Assembly: GCA_007695005.1 (NCBI GenBank)
Contig: REEQ01000099.1
Span: 1-43,913 of the forward strand
Direction of reading: 5' to 3'
Length of the DNA: 43,913 nucleotides
Origin: Wenzhouxiangellaceae bacterium
Lineage (GTDB): Bacteria > Pseudomonadota > Gammaproteobacteria > Xanthomonadales > Wenzhouxiangellaceae
Part shown: positions 24,527 through 31,948 of the stretch, in pieces
Layout: each line of letters begins with the position of its first letter
How positions within the stretch are numbered: position 1 is the first letter of the stretch
Notes under the pieces: model-generated
Told to the model about the DNA's origin: nothing
Databases searched by the model: none
What the model saw: only the letters and a program-made list of their open reading frames with translations
Translations under genes and position numbers: made by a program

Positions 24527-25448
24527 GCGGCTGATCTTTCTCGGCCTGCTTTGCGCTGCCGTGCTGTCCGGCTGCGCCAGCGACGGCGTAGTCAGAGGTC
24601 TGGATGATCCCTTTCTCAGTGCTCACGAGGTCGAGGTGCTGGAGTGGCGCGAACGCCGCCTGAACCGTCTCGCCGAGCCATACGGCTGGCTGAGCCTGGT
24701 GGCCCTGGAGTTTCTGGCCGATGGCGAGTACCGGGTCGGCACGGCCGATGACAATGAGATTGTCGTCGGCAGTGGCCCGGCGCGCTGGGGATCGATCCAG
24801 GTCGTTGGCAGCGAGGCCTGGTTCGTGACCGCGCCAGGGGCAGCCGTGCGAGTCGATGGGCTGCTGATTGCTGAGGCGGCCATGCTGCCGGCGAGCGACG
24901 ATCGCCCTGCCACAACAGTGGAGGCCGGCACCGTGCAGATGCAAATGCTGGAACGAGGCGACCGGCTTGCCCTGCGAGTTCGCGACAGCGAGGCCGAAAC
25001 CCGGACCGGTTTTGCCGGCCTCGACTACTTCCCGATTGCGCGTGACTGGCGCATTGAAGCGCGCTGGCGCGAGCACAGCGAAGGGCGCTACCTGCTGGTA
25101 GCCAACGTGCTGGGCGAGCTGGTGCGAGAGCCCAACCCGGGATGGGCCGAATTCGAAGTCGACGGCCGCAGTTTTGGGCTGGAGGCTGTGGATGCGGGTG
25201 ATCAGCTGTTTTTCATTTTCGCCGATCGTACATCGGGTCGCGAAAGCTACGGCCTGGGACGCTTTCTTTACGCCGACAAGCCGGCGCCGGGCAGCAGCGT
25301 CGTGCTACTGGATTTCAACAAGGCTTACAACCCACCGTGTGCCTTTACCGCCTACAGCACCTGCCCGCTGCCGCCGCCCGAAAACCGCCTCGATATACGC
25401 ATCGAGGCGGGTGAGCTGGCGCCTCCCGGAGGAGGGATGACTCCCTGA
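24507..25448 (+). CDS. DUF1684 family lipoprotein
   Basis: This 313-residue protein has a lipoprotein signal (lipobox LSGC in AAVLSGCASDG, lipidated Cys about residue 23). The rest matches DUF1684 by its diagnostic C-terminal stretch: LDFNKAYNPPCAFTAYST followed by CPLPPPENRL. Function is unknown; members are secreted in many bacteria and lack known catalytic motifs. The ATG at 24507 lies inside the end of manC (20-nt overlap) with GAGG directly upstream, so it is translated with the sugar operon. The 3' end contains a perfect 10-bp hairpin. Confidence 0.82.
   Translation: MFTGARERLIFLGLLCAAVLSGCASDGVVRGLDDPFLSAHEVEVLEWRERRLNRLAEPYGWLSLVALEFLADGEYRVGTADDNEIVVGSGPARWGSIQVVGSEAWFVTAPGAAVRVDGLLIAEAAMLPASDDRPATTVEAGTVQMQMLERGDRLALRVRDSEAETRTGFAGLDYFPIARDWRIEARWREHSEGRYLLVANVLGELVREPNPGWAEFEVDGRSFGLEAVDAGDQLFFIFADRTSGRESYGLGRFLYADKPAPGSSVVLLDFNKAYNPPCAFTAYSTCPLPPPENRLDIRIEAGELAPPGGGMTP
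25385..25410. repeat. Perfect hairpin inside the 3' end of the DUF1684 gene
   Basis: CCGCCTCGAT (25385-25394), loop ATACGC, ATCGAGGCGG (25401-25410): 10 perfect pairs, 38 nt before the stop of a gene convergent with echA (4 nt between stops). It may act as a bidirectional terminator embedded in coding sequence. Confidence 0.45.
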
Positions 25449-25452
25449 GGGC

Positions 25453-26235
25453 TTACTTTCCCTTGAACTTGGGTGCCCGCTTTTCCAGAAAGGCACTGGT
25501 GCCTTCCTGCATGTCTTCGGTGGCGCAGCACAAGGCAAAGCGAGCAGTCTCCAGCGCCAGGCCCGCTTCGAGATTGACATCGGCGCCTTGCAGGATTGCC
25601 TGCAGGATGCCGCGCACGGCTTCGGGTGCGGCCTCGACCAGCGGTGCCGCCATTTCCTTGACGGCATCTTCCAGTTGAGCGGCCGGCACGACCCGGTTGA
25701 CCAGGCCAAGCTCGCGGGCGCGCTCGGCGCTGATCGGCTCGCCGCCCAGGGCCAGCTCCAGGGCCAGGGTGGTGCCAACCAGGCGTAGCAGGCGCTGGGT
25801 GCCACCAAAACCGGGCATGATCCCCAGCTTGATCTCCGGCAGGCCAAGACGGGCGTTGTCGCCGGCGATGCGCAGGTGACAGGCCAGAGCCAGTTCCATG
25901 CCGCCGCCCAGGGCAAAGCCATTGATCGCCGCAATCACCGGCTTGTCCAGGCTCTGGATCATGCTCATCAGGTTCTGGCCGAACTGGGAGAAACTTCTTG
26001 CCTCGATCGGACTTTGCTCACGAATCTCGCCGATATCGGCGCCGGCGACGAATGCCTTGTCGCCGTAGCCGGTGATCACGATCACCCGTACCTTGTCATC
26101 GCCGCTGGCGTCGATGATGGCACCGTAGAGCTCCTGCAGCGTCTGGCGATTGAGCGCATTCAGCTTGCTCGGGCGCTTGATGGTGATGGTGTGGATGCCG
26201 CCGCGGGTGACCACGGCCAGGTTTTCAAAGGACAT
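25453..26235 (-). CDS. Enoyl-CoA hydratase (crotonase family)
   Basis: This 260-residue crotonase hydrates trans-2-enoyl-CoA in beta-oxidation or related routes. Both catalytic glutamates are present at the canonical 20-residue spacing: E114 in FALGGGMELALACHLRIA and E134 in LGLPEIKLGIMPGFGGTQRL. The oxyanion-hole segment FVAGADIGE is near residue 62. It follows the small membrane protein gene by 3 nt, at the end of the psp cluster. Substrate specificity cannot be read off; it is a separate paralogue from the isomerase at 31949. Confidence 0.9.
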   Translation of the reverse strand: MSFENLAVVTRGGIHTITIKRPSKLNALNRQTLQELYGAIIDASGDDKVRVIVITGYGDKAFVAGADIGEIREQSPIEARSFSQFGQNLMSMIQSLDKPVIAAINGFALGGGMELALACHLRIAGDNARLGLPEIKLGIMPGFGGTQRLLRLVGTTLALELALGGEPISAERARELGLVNRVVPAAQLEDAVKEMAAPLVEAAPEAVRGILQAILQGADVNLEAGLALETARFALCCATEDMQEGTSAFLEKRAPKFKGK

Positions 26236-26238
26236 GAC

Positions 26239-26502
26239 TCAAGTATTGGTGTTGTTCAAACCGAAGGATTGTAAACCACGCCAGGCGATCATGACGGCCA
26301 TTACGAGCAGGACAAGGCCGCCGACACCGCAGCCGAGGACCTGGCACCAGGCCCAGAGCGGCTCGCTCGCGATCCACATATCGGTCAGGGCCTGGGTCAG
26401 TTCCCCGGAGAGGCCGTGGATCTCGCCGAGGCTTGCCCTGATTCCGGCCAGGCCAGCCGGGACAAGGACCAGCAGCGCAAGAACAGTGACGAGAATCTGC
26501 AT
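26239..26502 (-). CDS. Small two-helix membrane protein downstream of pspC
   Basis: This 87-residue protein has two hydrophobic segments (about 1-21, MQILVTVLALLVLVPAGLAG, and about 55-78) joined by a short amphipathic loop with GEIHGLSGELTQALTDMW. I recognise no family. It sits where pspD lies in E. coli but shows no resemblance I can defend. ATG 26502 is chosen (an upstream start adds 7 residues). It is separated from pspC by a strong hairpin and is 3 nt before the crotonase. Confidence 0.6.
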   Translation of the reverse strand: MQILVTVLALLVLVPAGLAGIRASLGEIHGLSGELTQALTDMWIASEPLWAWCQVLGCGVGGLVLLVMAVMIAWRGLQSFGLNNTNT

Positions 26503-26545
26503 GACATCGCTGCCTCGATGCAATGGTTGAGGTTTTGCCCGCTAT

Positions 26546-26574
26546 ACCCCGGCAGGCGATCGGCCTGCCGGGGT
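26546..26574 (-). terminator. Perfect hairpin between pspC and the small membrane protein gene
   Basis: ACCCCGGCAGGC (26546-26557), loop GATCG, GCCTGCCGGGGT (26563-26574): 12 perfect pairs. No T-run on either side. It lies in the 86-nt gap after pspC and may end or attenuate psp transcription. Confidence 0.55.
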
Positions 26575-26588
26575 GATGGAGCGCCAGG

Positions 26589-26978
26589 TCAGTCGCGCAG
26601 TTCTCGGTCGATCCGGTACTCGCTGGAGGTCAGCCAGGCTTCCATCCGCTGCAAGCGACCGTCGAGATCACGGAAGCGGCGGTTGAGTTGCCCAACCGAG
26701 TCGCGTGGTGAGCGCCGTACCTCCTGCCAGAATGCCTGCTCATCCGGGTCGCGGTACAGGGCCCGTGGACGTTTCGGAATGAGGATCCACAATGCCAGGT
26801 AGCCGATGATCATCACCGCCGTGAACGGCAGCGTGAGCAGGACCACGATGATTCGCAGCGCGGTCAGGTTGAAGCCGGTCCAGTCAGCAATGCCGGCGCA
26901 GACACCGGCCAGCAGTGCCCGATCCTTGTCACGGTAGAGTCGGCTGCGATCTTGATGTTCATGGTGACGTGCGTTCAT
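26589..26978 (-). CDS. pspC: Phage shock protein C
   Basis: PspC is an inner-membrane sensor that releases PspA from PspF on membrane stress, with PspB. The 129-residue protein has the PspC domain SRLYRDKDRALLAGVCAGIADWTG (residues 12-35), a transmembrane segment (about 39-66) and a soluble C-terminal region with a coiled-coil look (RRFRDLDGRLQRMEAWL). ATG 26978 overlaps the pspB stop in ATGA. Confidence 0.93.
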   Translation of the reverse strand: MNARHHEHQDRSRLYRDKDRALLAGVCAGIADWTGFNLTALRIIVVLLTLPFTAVMIIGYLALWILIPKRPRALYRDPDEQAFWQEVRRSPRDSVGQLNRRFRDLDGRLQRMEAWLTSSEYRIDRELRD

Positions 26979-27241
26979 GGGCGGCTTCTCCACTCAGGGT
27001 TGTCGGCATCCAGGATGCGCTCCAGGGTATGCATGCGGTCCTCCATCTTGCGGGCCATTTCATGCAGTTCTTCCAGCATGGCTTCGTCCTTGCTGCTGAT
27101 GCGCCGGCTGGCCGAGTTCCGGGTGGCGTAGTGCAGGATCAACCAGATCGGTGCCACGATCACCAGAAACAAAACCACCAGGACAAACATCATGCCCATC
27201 GGGGCGAACACGCTGGCAGCGGCGAAGGGGTCGTAGAACAT
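26975..27241 (-). CDS. pspB: Phage shock protein B
   Basis: This 88-residue inner-membrane protein has one transmembrane helix (residues about 15-40) and a cytosolic helix ending in ARKMEDRMHTLERILDADNPEWR, the typical PspB C-terminus. It cooperates with PspC in signalling to PspA. The start codon is 1 nt after the pspA stop. Confidence 0.94.
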   Translation of the reverse strand: MFYDPFAAASVFAPMGMMFVLVVLFLVIVAPIWLILHYATRNSASRRISSKDEAMLEELHEMARKMEDRMHTLERILDADNPEWRSRP

Positions 27242-27242
27242 T

Positions 27243-27908
27243 TCATCCTTCCTTCTTCTTCGACTTCAGTGCAGCCAGTTCTGCCTCGACCCGCTCATCG
27301 CGCTCGAGCTTGCTGAACTCTGCCTCCAGCGACTGGCCCTTGCGCCCCATCTCCAGGGCTTCGGCCTCCGACTCGATGTGCTCGATGCGCTGCTCGGCGC
27401 TGTCGAAACGCTGCAGCATTTCATCGATCTTGTCGTTGTAAATGTGCTTGCGCGTCTTCAGCTGATGGCTGGCCGAGCGATGACGCATGACCAGGGCGCG
27501 TTGGCGACCGCGGGCATCAGTCAACTTGGCCTGCAGCTTGCCGATATCACCGTCGTACTTGGCCAGCTGCTCCTCGTACTGATCGAGCTCCTCGCGCAGG
27601 TAGCCGATGCGGTCGCTCAGCGCGGTCTTTTCCGACAGGGCGGCGCGGGCCAGGTCTTCACGGTTCTTGTCCAGTGCCATTTCAGCCTTGCGCTGCCAGT
27701 CCAGCTGCTGCTCTTCGAGACGCTTCAGCAGCCGACTGCGCTCCTTCTTTTCGGCAATGCACTTGGCTGTTGCCGAGCGGACCTCGACCAGCGTATCTTC
27801 CATCTCCTGGATCATCAGCCGGATCATTTTCTCCGGGTCTTCTGCCTTCTCCAGTGCTGCGTTCAGATTGGCGTTGATGATGTCGCCCATGCGAGAAAAA
27901 ATGCCCAT
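27243..27908 (-). CDS. pspA: Phage shock protein A
   Basis: PspA is an ESCRT-III-like peripheral membrane protein that stabilises damaged inner membrane and inhibits its activator PspF. The 221-residue protein begins MGIFSRMGDIINANLNAALEKAEDPEKMIRLMIQEME (residues 1-37), whose amphipathic first helix and PDPEKMI-like turn are diagnostic, followed by long coiled-coil helices. ATG 27908 has a strong AGGAG upstream. It is the first gene of pspABC behind a sigma-54 promoter. Confidence 0.96.
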   Translation of the reverse strand: MGIFSRMGDIINANLNAALEKAEDPEKMIRLMIQEMEDTLVEVRSATAKCIAEKKERSRLLKRLEEQQLDWQRKAEMALDKNREDLARAALSEKTALSDRIGYLREELDQYEEQLAKYDGDIGKLQAKLTDARGRQRALVMRHRSASHQLKTRKHIYNDKIDEMLQRFDSAEQRIEHIESEAEALEMGRKGQSLEAEFSKLERDERVEAELAALKSKKKEG

Positions 27909-27951
27909 GATGTTCTGCTCCTTTGGCAAGCGGTGATTGGTGACGGAGTAA

Positions 27952-27968
27952 ATGCAAGAAACGTGCCA
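27952..27968 (-). promoter_or_regulatory. Sigma-54 promoter of pspABC
   Basis: On the minus strand TGGCAC (27968-27963), 5 nt, TTGCAT (27957-27952) matches the sigma-54 consensus TGGCAC-N5-TTGCW perfectly, with GG and GC at the -24 and -12 positions. The start site is predicted at 27942, 34 nt before the pspA ATG. This matches the known PspF/sigma-54 regulation of psp. pspF itself is not in the window. Confidence 0.9.
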
Positions 27969-27985
27969 TATAGGTGGTTCTTTTA

Positions 27986-28069
27986 AAAACAATGTTTTGC
28001 AGTATTAATTGGCGCAATTTCAGTAAAAAAAGCCTGGAGTATGGTAAAAAATACCGCACCATGGGTGCG
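27986..28069. promoter_or_regulatory. Palindromes upstream of the psp promoter (candidate PspF sites)
   Basis: Three inverted repeats lie upstream of the sigma-54 promoter: AAAACA-A-TGTTTT (27986-27998, centred near -50), GGTA-AAAAA-TACC (28043-28055, centred near -107) and CGCACC-ATG-GGTGCG (28055-28069). In E. coli PspF binds at about -80 to -126, so the second one is in the right place. Assignment is inference. Confidence 0.35.
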
Positions 28070-28266
28070 CCCAGGTGGTTTTTCGACATGCGCCCGGCGC
28101 TGAACCGGATTGCTTTTTACCGGTCAATGGCAACAGACGCACGGGCGTGTTCGATGACAGCAAAATGAATTCTGGCGTCGGGCGGGCGCAGCAATGGTCA
28201 GGGCCCGGGCAGTCAGGTAAACTAGCGGGTTTGCATAACCTGAAATCGTCCCCCAATGGAGGCAGC

Positions 28267-28989
28267 ATGCACAAGGTAGTTCTGTCCGCGGCGCTGGTCG
28301 CGGTCATGGTTTCTTCAGTCCAGGCGCAGGATCTTGAGTCCGAGTCGGGCAGGCTCGGTTACTCGATCGGTTACGAGTTCGGCGCTGAGCTGCGCAGCTA
28401 CGATGTCGAGATCGATCTTGAGTCTGTATTCCAGGCCATGCGCGATGCCTACGCCGAGCGCGAGCCTCGACTGGAATTCGGCGAAATGCGGCAGCTGATG
28501 ATGGCGCTGCAGGAAAAGATCCGGCAGGAGCGGATGGAAGCTTTCCAACGCCTGGCTGAAGAGAACCAGAGTCGGGCCGAGCGTTTCCTGTCCGACAATC
28601 GCGCCAAGACCGGGATTGTTGCCCTGCCTAGCGGCGTTCAGTACCGCATTATCGAGGAAGGCGAAGGTTCGCGCCCCAGCCTGGAGGATGTGGTGACGGT
28701 TCACTACCGTGGCTCGAAGATCGACGGGCGCGAGTTTGACAGCTCCTTCCGCCGTGGCATACCGGCCGTCTTCCAGGTCAACTCGGTCATCGAGGGTTGG
28801 CAGGAAGTGCTGCCGCTGATGCGTGAAGGTGCCATGTGGCAGGTGTTCCTGCCGCCTGAGCTGGCCTTTGGCGTGCGCGGCGACCCGCCGATGATTGGCC
28901 CGAATGAGGCCTTGCAGTTCGATATTCGCCTGGTCAAGATTGGCGAGCCTGACGACTTTGAGGGTGGCGGCCAGGTCCCCGGCCGCTGA
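28267..28989 (+). CDS. Periplasmic FKBP-type peptidyl-prolyl isomerase (FkpA/Mip-like)
   Basis: This 240-residue protein has a signal peptide (residues 1-20, MHKVVLSAALVAVMVSSVQA), an N-terminal helical dimerisation segment (about 21-110, with EKIRQERMEAFQRLAEENQ) and a C-terminal FKBP domain (about 125-228). The FKBP domain shows VTVHYRGSKIDGREFDSSFRRG, VIEGWQEVLPLMREG and FLPPELAFGVRG, with the drug-pocket aromatic residues. It catalyses prolyl isomerisation and chaperones periplasmic folding. GGAGG precedes the ATG at 28267. Confidence 0.93.
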   Translation: MHKVVLSAALVAVMVSSVQAQDLESESGRLGYSIGYEFGAELRSYDVEIDLESVFQAMRDAYAEREPRLEFGEMRQLMMALQEKIRQERMEAFQRLAEENQSRAERFLSDNRAKTGIVALPSGVQYRIIEEGEGSRPSLEDVVTVHYRGSKIDGREFDSSFRRGIPAVFQVNSVIEGWQEVLPLMREGAMWQVFLPPELAFGVRGDPPMIGPNEALQFDIRLVKIGEPDDFEGGGQVPGR

Positions 28990-28997
28990 ACGGGCGC

Positions 28998-29198
28998 ATG
29001 AATGATCCGGCGCGCTCCCTGGGCGCGATCGAATCACCCTGCATCGGTACCTGTACCCTGGGTCCGGAAGGTTTGTGCCTGGGCTGCTTCCGCAGCGCCG
29101 AGGAAATCGGTGCCTGGTTGTCCTACGCGCCGGCTCGGCGCAGGGCAATCATGGCCGAGCTGCCGGATCGCGCGGGGCTGTTGTTCGAGGATGACTAG
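28998..29198 (+). CDS. DUF1289 domain protein (four-cysteine)
   Basis: This 66-residue protein carries the DUF1289 pattern: C15-IGT-C19-x7-C27-x2-C30, followed by a helical GxFRSAEEIGAWL segment. The four cysteines could bind a metal or Fe-S cluster; function is unknown. Its stop overlaps the start of the Nudix gene by 8 nt (ATGACTAG), so translation of the two is coupled. It starts 8 nt after the FKBP stop. Confidence 0.85.
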   Translation: MNDPARSLGAIESPCIGTCTLGPEGLCLGCFRSAEEIGAWLSYAPARRRAIMAELPDRAGLLFEDD

Positions 29199-29811
29199 TT
29201 CATCAACGCGGCTGCTGAATCTGGCAGCCGCGCTCCACCCCTTGGAGACTGAGCTCGATAGGCTGCCTGTGGTAGGTTATCGACCTTCTGCCAGCAACTG
29301 GTCGCCAGCGCCGGCCGCGGTGCTGGTGCCGATTCTGGTCGGCGAAGATGGTGGTGTCGTGCTAACCGTGCGCAGTCGCGCCTTGACCCATCACGCAGGC
29401 CAGGTTTCCCTGCCTGGCGGCGGACCGCAGGATGGCGAGGGCTTTCCGCTGGCCACAGCGCTGCGGGAGGCTGGCGAGGAAATCGGATTGCCCGAGCAGC
29501 GTGTTCGGCCCCTGGGGCTGCTGGCTTGCTGCGACACCATTACTGCTTTTCGCATCGTGCCGGTCGTCGCGCTGGTGCCTGCCTCGGTGAATTTGAAGCC
29601 GAACCATACCGAAGTCAGCGAGACCTTCACCTTGCCCCTGGATCTGGTTCTTGATCCGGACAGCTATCGGCGTCATGAAGTGCTTCGTGGCGGTGACTGC
29701 TTCGAGGCCTGGTCCATGAAGTCCGGCCATCGTCCTGTCTGGGGTGCCACGGCAGCGATACTCCGGGAAATGGCCCTGCTGGCAACCAGTGGCTCGTCGA
29801 CTGAGGGCTGA
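29191..29811 (+). CDS. Nudix hydrolase, probable CoA pyrophosphatase (NudL-like)
   Basis: This 206-residue protein has a Nudix box in LPGGGPQDGEGFPLATALREAGEEIGL, with the REAGEEIG core intact. The preceding LTVRSRALTHHAGQVSLPGG matches the CoA pyrophosphatase subgroup (NudL/YeaB, Nudt7), which splits CoA to 3',5'-ADP and phosphopantetheine. ATG 29191 lies inside the DUF1289 gene; the earlier open frame (29002) is out of frame with the DUF1289 product and would be a shadow. It is convergent with the antiporter, across a 40-bp gap containing a small hairpin (AGCCAG/CTGGCT, 29826-29843). Confidence 0.85.
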   Translation: MTSSSTRLLNLAAALHPLETELDRLPVVGYRPSASNWSPAPAAVLVPILVGEDGGVVLTVRSRALTHHAGQVSLPGGGPQDGEGFPLATALREAGEEIGLPEQRVRPLGLLACCDTITAFRIVPVVALVPASVNLKPNHTEVSETFTLPLDLVLDPDSYRRHEVLRGGDCFEAWSMKSGHRPVWGATAAILREMALLATSGSSTEG

Positions 29812-29851
29812 TCCTCGTCGTCGCCAGCCAGGCACTGCTGGCTCTCCGCCC

Positions 29852-31327
29852 TTAGTCTTCCTCGCGCAACCCGAACATCAATTCCACCGCCCGTTTATGT
29901 TCCGGGCGCACCATGACATGGACATGATCGCCGGCTTCAAGCACGGTCTCCGGTTTGACCGGCAGGGCCAGATGGTCGCGAACTAGAAGCAGGATGTCTG
30001 CACCTTCCGGCAATGGCAGTACGCCGGCCTTGTTACCCGTGACCATGGCTGCCGGGTCCAGCCGAAAGGATATGATCTGCACCGGCAGCGTGTCGATGGC
30101 ATTGATCTCCAGTACCGGAGAGGGACGTTCCAGGCCGGCTCGCTCGACGCCGAACAGGCGCACGGCCCAGCGAATGGTGGCACCCGGAATGATGGCGTTG
30201 ATCACGACAATAAAAAAGACCAGATGGAACAGTTCGCTGGCATTGGGTACGCCCGCCAGCACCGGGAAGGTAGCCAGCAGAATGGGCACTGCACCGCGCA
30301 AGCCGACCCAGGAAATGAAGGCCGACTCCCGCGAGCTGTAGCCAAAGGGCAGCAGGCACAGCAGCACCATCAGCGGACGTGCAATCAGGGCCAGGACCAG
30401 GGCAAGAACCAGGCCGCGCCAACCCGCGCCAGCCAGCAGCTCCGGCACCGCCAGCAGGCCGAGGACTAAGAACATGGAGATCTGGGCCAGCCAGGCCATG
30501 GCGTCATGCACGCGCAGAATGCCGGATCTATAGGGCAGGCGCTGGTTGCCCAGCATCAGCGCGGCGACATACACGGCAAGAAAGCCGGAGCCCATGAAGA
30601 TCGTTGGCAAGCCAAAGGCCAGCAGGGCAAGGGCCAGGGTCAGGGCGGGATAGAGACCGGCGGCAGGCACCCGGATTCTGGAGAGCAGCTGCGTACCCAG
30701 CCAGCCGATGGCCAGGCCCAGGCCGACGCCGATGACCAGCTGCAGCAGGACGTCTCCCAGAAACGGCAACAGGGCAAAAGAATCTGTGCCCAGCAAAGTA
30801 GCCGTCAGGGCCAGGGTCAGGATGACCGCCATCGGGTCGTTGAGGCCGGACTCCAGTTCCAGGGTGGCGCCAACCCGCCTCCGGAGCTGCACGCCCGAGC
30901 CCCTGAGAGAGGAAAAAACGGCGGCTGCATCGGTGGAGGACACAATGGCACCCAGCAGCAGGGCCTCCATCCAGCCCAGCCCCAGCAGCCAGGCTGCAGC
31001 AGCGACGATCATGGCGGTGCCGGCGACGGCCAGGGTGGCGAGTATCGATGCGGGCGCCAGATACTGGCGCACCTGGCGAAAGGGCGTGTTCAGTCCGCCA
31101 TCGAACAGGATCAGGACCAGGCCCACGGTGCCGACCCGAAAGGCAAGTTCAAAGTCGACAAAGTGTTCCGGCACGTAGGCGCCGACCAGCAAGCCGATCA
31201 GCAGGAATACCAGCACGACCGGGATGCCGATCCGCTCCGATGGTCGGCTGAACAGCACGCTGAAGATGAGTAGCAGACCGACCGCGATCAGCAGCAGGGC
31301 CGTGGTGTTAGGTTCTCCCTCAAACAT
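29852..31327 (-). CDS. CvrA/NhaP2-type K+/H+ antiporter with RCK_C domain
   Basis: This 491-residue CPA1 antiporter has about 12 transmembrane helices over residues 1-385 (LLVGAYVPEHFVDFELAF, LILFDGGLNTP, GAIVSSTDAAAVFSSLR and LELESGLNDPMAVILTL are family-diagnostic; the two Asp of SSTD and LND are the ion-binding carboxylates). A TrkA-C-like soluble domain fills about residues 410-491 (EGADILLLVRDHLALP to VRPEHKRAVELMFG). Such proteins protect against high K+ and alkaline stress. A TATGAT -10 (31362-31357) lies upstream with a leader of about 23 nt. Confidence 0.88.
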   Translation of the reverse strand: MFEGEPNTTALLLIAVGLLLIFSVLFSRPSERIGIPVVLVFLLIGLLVGAYVPEHFVDFELAFRVGTVGLVLILFDGGLNTPFRQVRQYLAPASILATLAVAGTAMIVAAAAWLLGLGWMEALLLGAIVSSTDAAAVFSSLRGSGVQLRRRVGATLELESGLNDPMAVILTLALTATLLGTDSFALLPFLGDVLLQLVIGVGLGLAIGWLGTQLLSRIRVPAAGLYPALTLALALLAFGLPTIFMGSGFLAVYVAALMLGNQRLPYRSGILRVHDAMAWLAQISMFLVLGLLAVPELLAGAGWRGLVLALVLALIARPLMVLLCLLPFGYSSRESAFISWVGLRGAVPILLATFPVLAGVPNASELFHLVFFIVVINAIIPGATIRWAVRLFGVERAGLERPSPVLEINAIDTLPVQIISFRLDPAAMVTGNKAGVLPLPEGADILLLVRDHLALPVKPETVLEAGDHVHVMVRPEHKRAVELMFGLREED

Positions 31328-31391
31328 GCCCGTCCGTCTGGATTGGTCCAGTCTCCATCATACGACCGGACCGATCCTGGCGGCGGACTTC

Positions 31392-31829
31392 TCAGCGGCG
31401 GCGTGGACGAACCTCGGAGGACAGCGAGTATTCCCGGCCATCGCTATCGGTCAGCACCAGTTCGATCTGATCACCGTCGCGGAAGGATCGCTGCGGCTCG
31501 ATCAGCATCAGATGCAAGCCGCCGGGTTCCAGGACCAGGGTTTGGCCGGGGGCGATGCTGAGCGCTTCAATCCGTCGCATCCGCATGACACCGTCTTCCA
31601 TGGTGGTGTTGTGGAGCTCGACATGGCCGAAGCCGTTGGCCCTGCCATCAACGATGGCAACAGTGTCGGGCCCGGTATTGTGAATTTCCATGAAGCCGGC
31701 CATCATCCGACCGGGCGGCGCCTCCGGTGTCCAGGCATTGTCGAATGTCAGGCCGCCCTGATCGGCGAGTGCAGGCCCGATCGACAGCAACAAAAACGAC
31801 ACGGGGAGCAAGAATTTGAACATGGTCAT
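31392..31829 (-). CDS. Periplasmic copper chaperone PCu(A)C
   Basis: This 145-residue protein has a signal peptide (residues 1-22, ending SIGPALAD) and the copper site H73-x10-M84-x21-H106-x-M108, exactly the PCu(A)C pattern. Such chaperones deliver Cu(I) to cytochrome oxidase, often beside a Sco protein; no oxidase or Sco gene is in the window. The start ATG-ACC-ATG gives two possible initiators; the first is used. Confidence 0.93.
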   Translation of the reverse strand: MTMFKFLLPVSFLLLSIGPALADQGGLTFDNAWTPEAPPGRMMAGFMEIHNTGPDTVAIVDGRANGFGHVELHNTTMEDGVMRMRRIEALSIAPGQTLVLEPGGLHLMLIEPQRSFRDGDQIELVLTDSDGREYSLSSEVRPRRR

Positions 31830-31948
31830 TGGCTATGGTGACTATCGGCCAAGATTAAACCATACGCAGGCGTTCGGGTTGTCCATGGTCCGGGTCAAAG
31901 CCGCTATCATGAAGCTCTGGCCTTACTGAGACTGGCACGCAAAGCGAC

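Larger units (their letters stand above)
27909..28266. other. 358-bp intergenic region between divergent pspA and the FKBP gene
   Basis: This AT-rich gap holds the sigma-54 psp promoter on one side and, toward the FKBP gene, a candidate promoter with TGGTCA (28195-28200) and TAAACT (28218-28223), 17 bp apart. No gene was seen in it. Confidence 0.7.

Noticed and set aside
30506-31273. 255-codon plus-strand frame antisense to the antiporter
   Set aside because: Gln/Gly-rich shadow without motifs.
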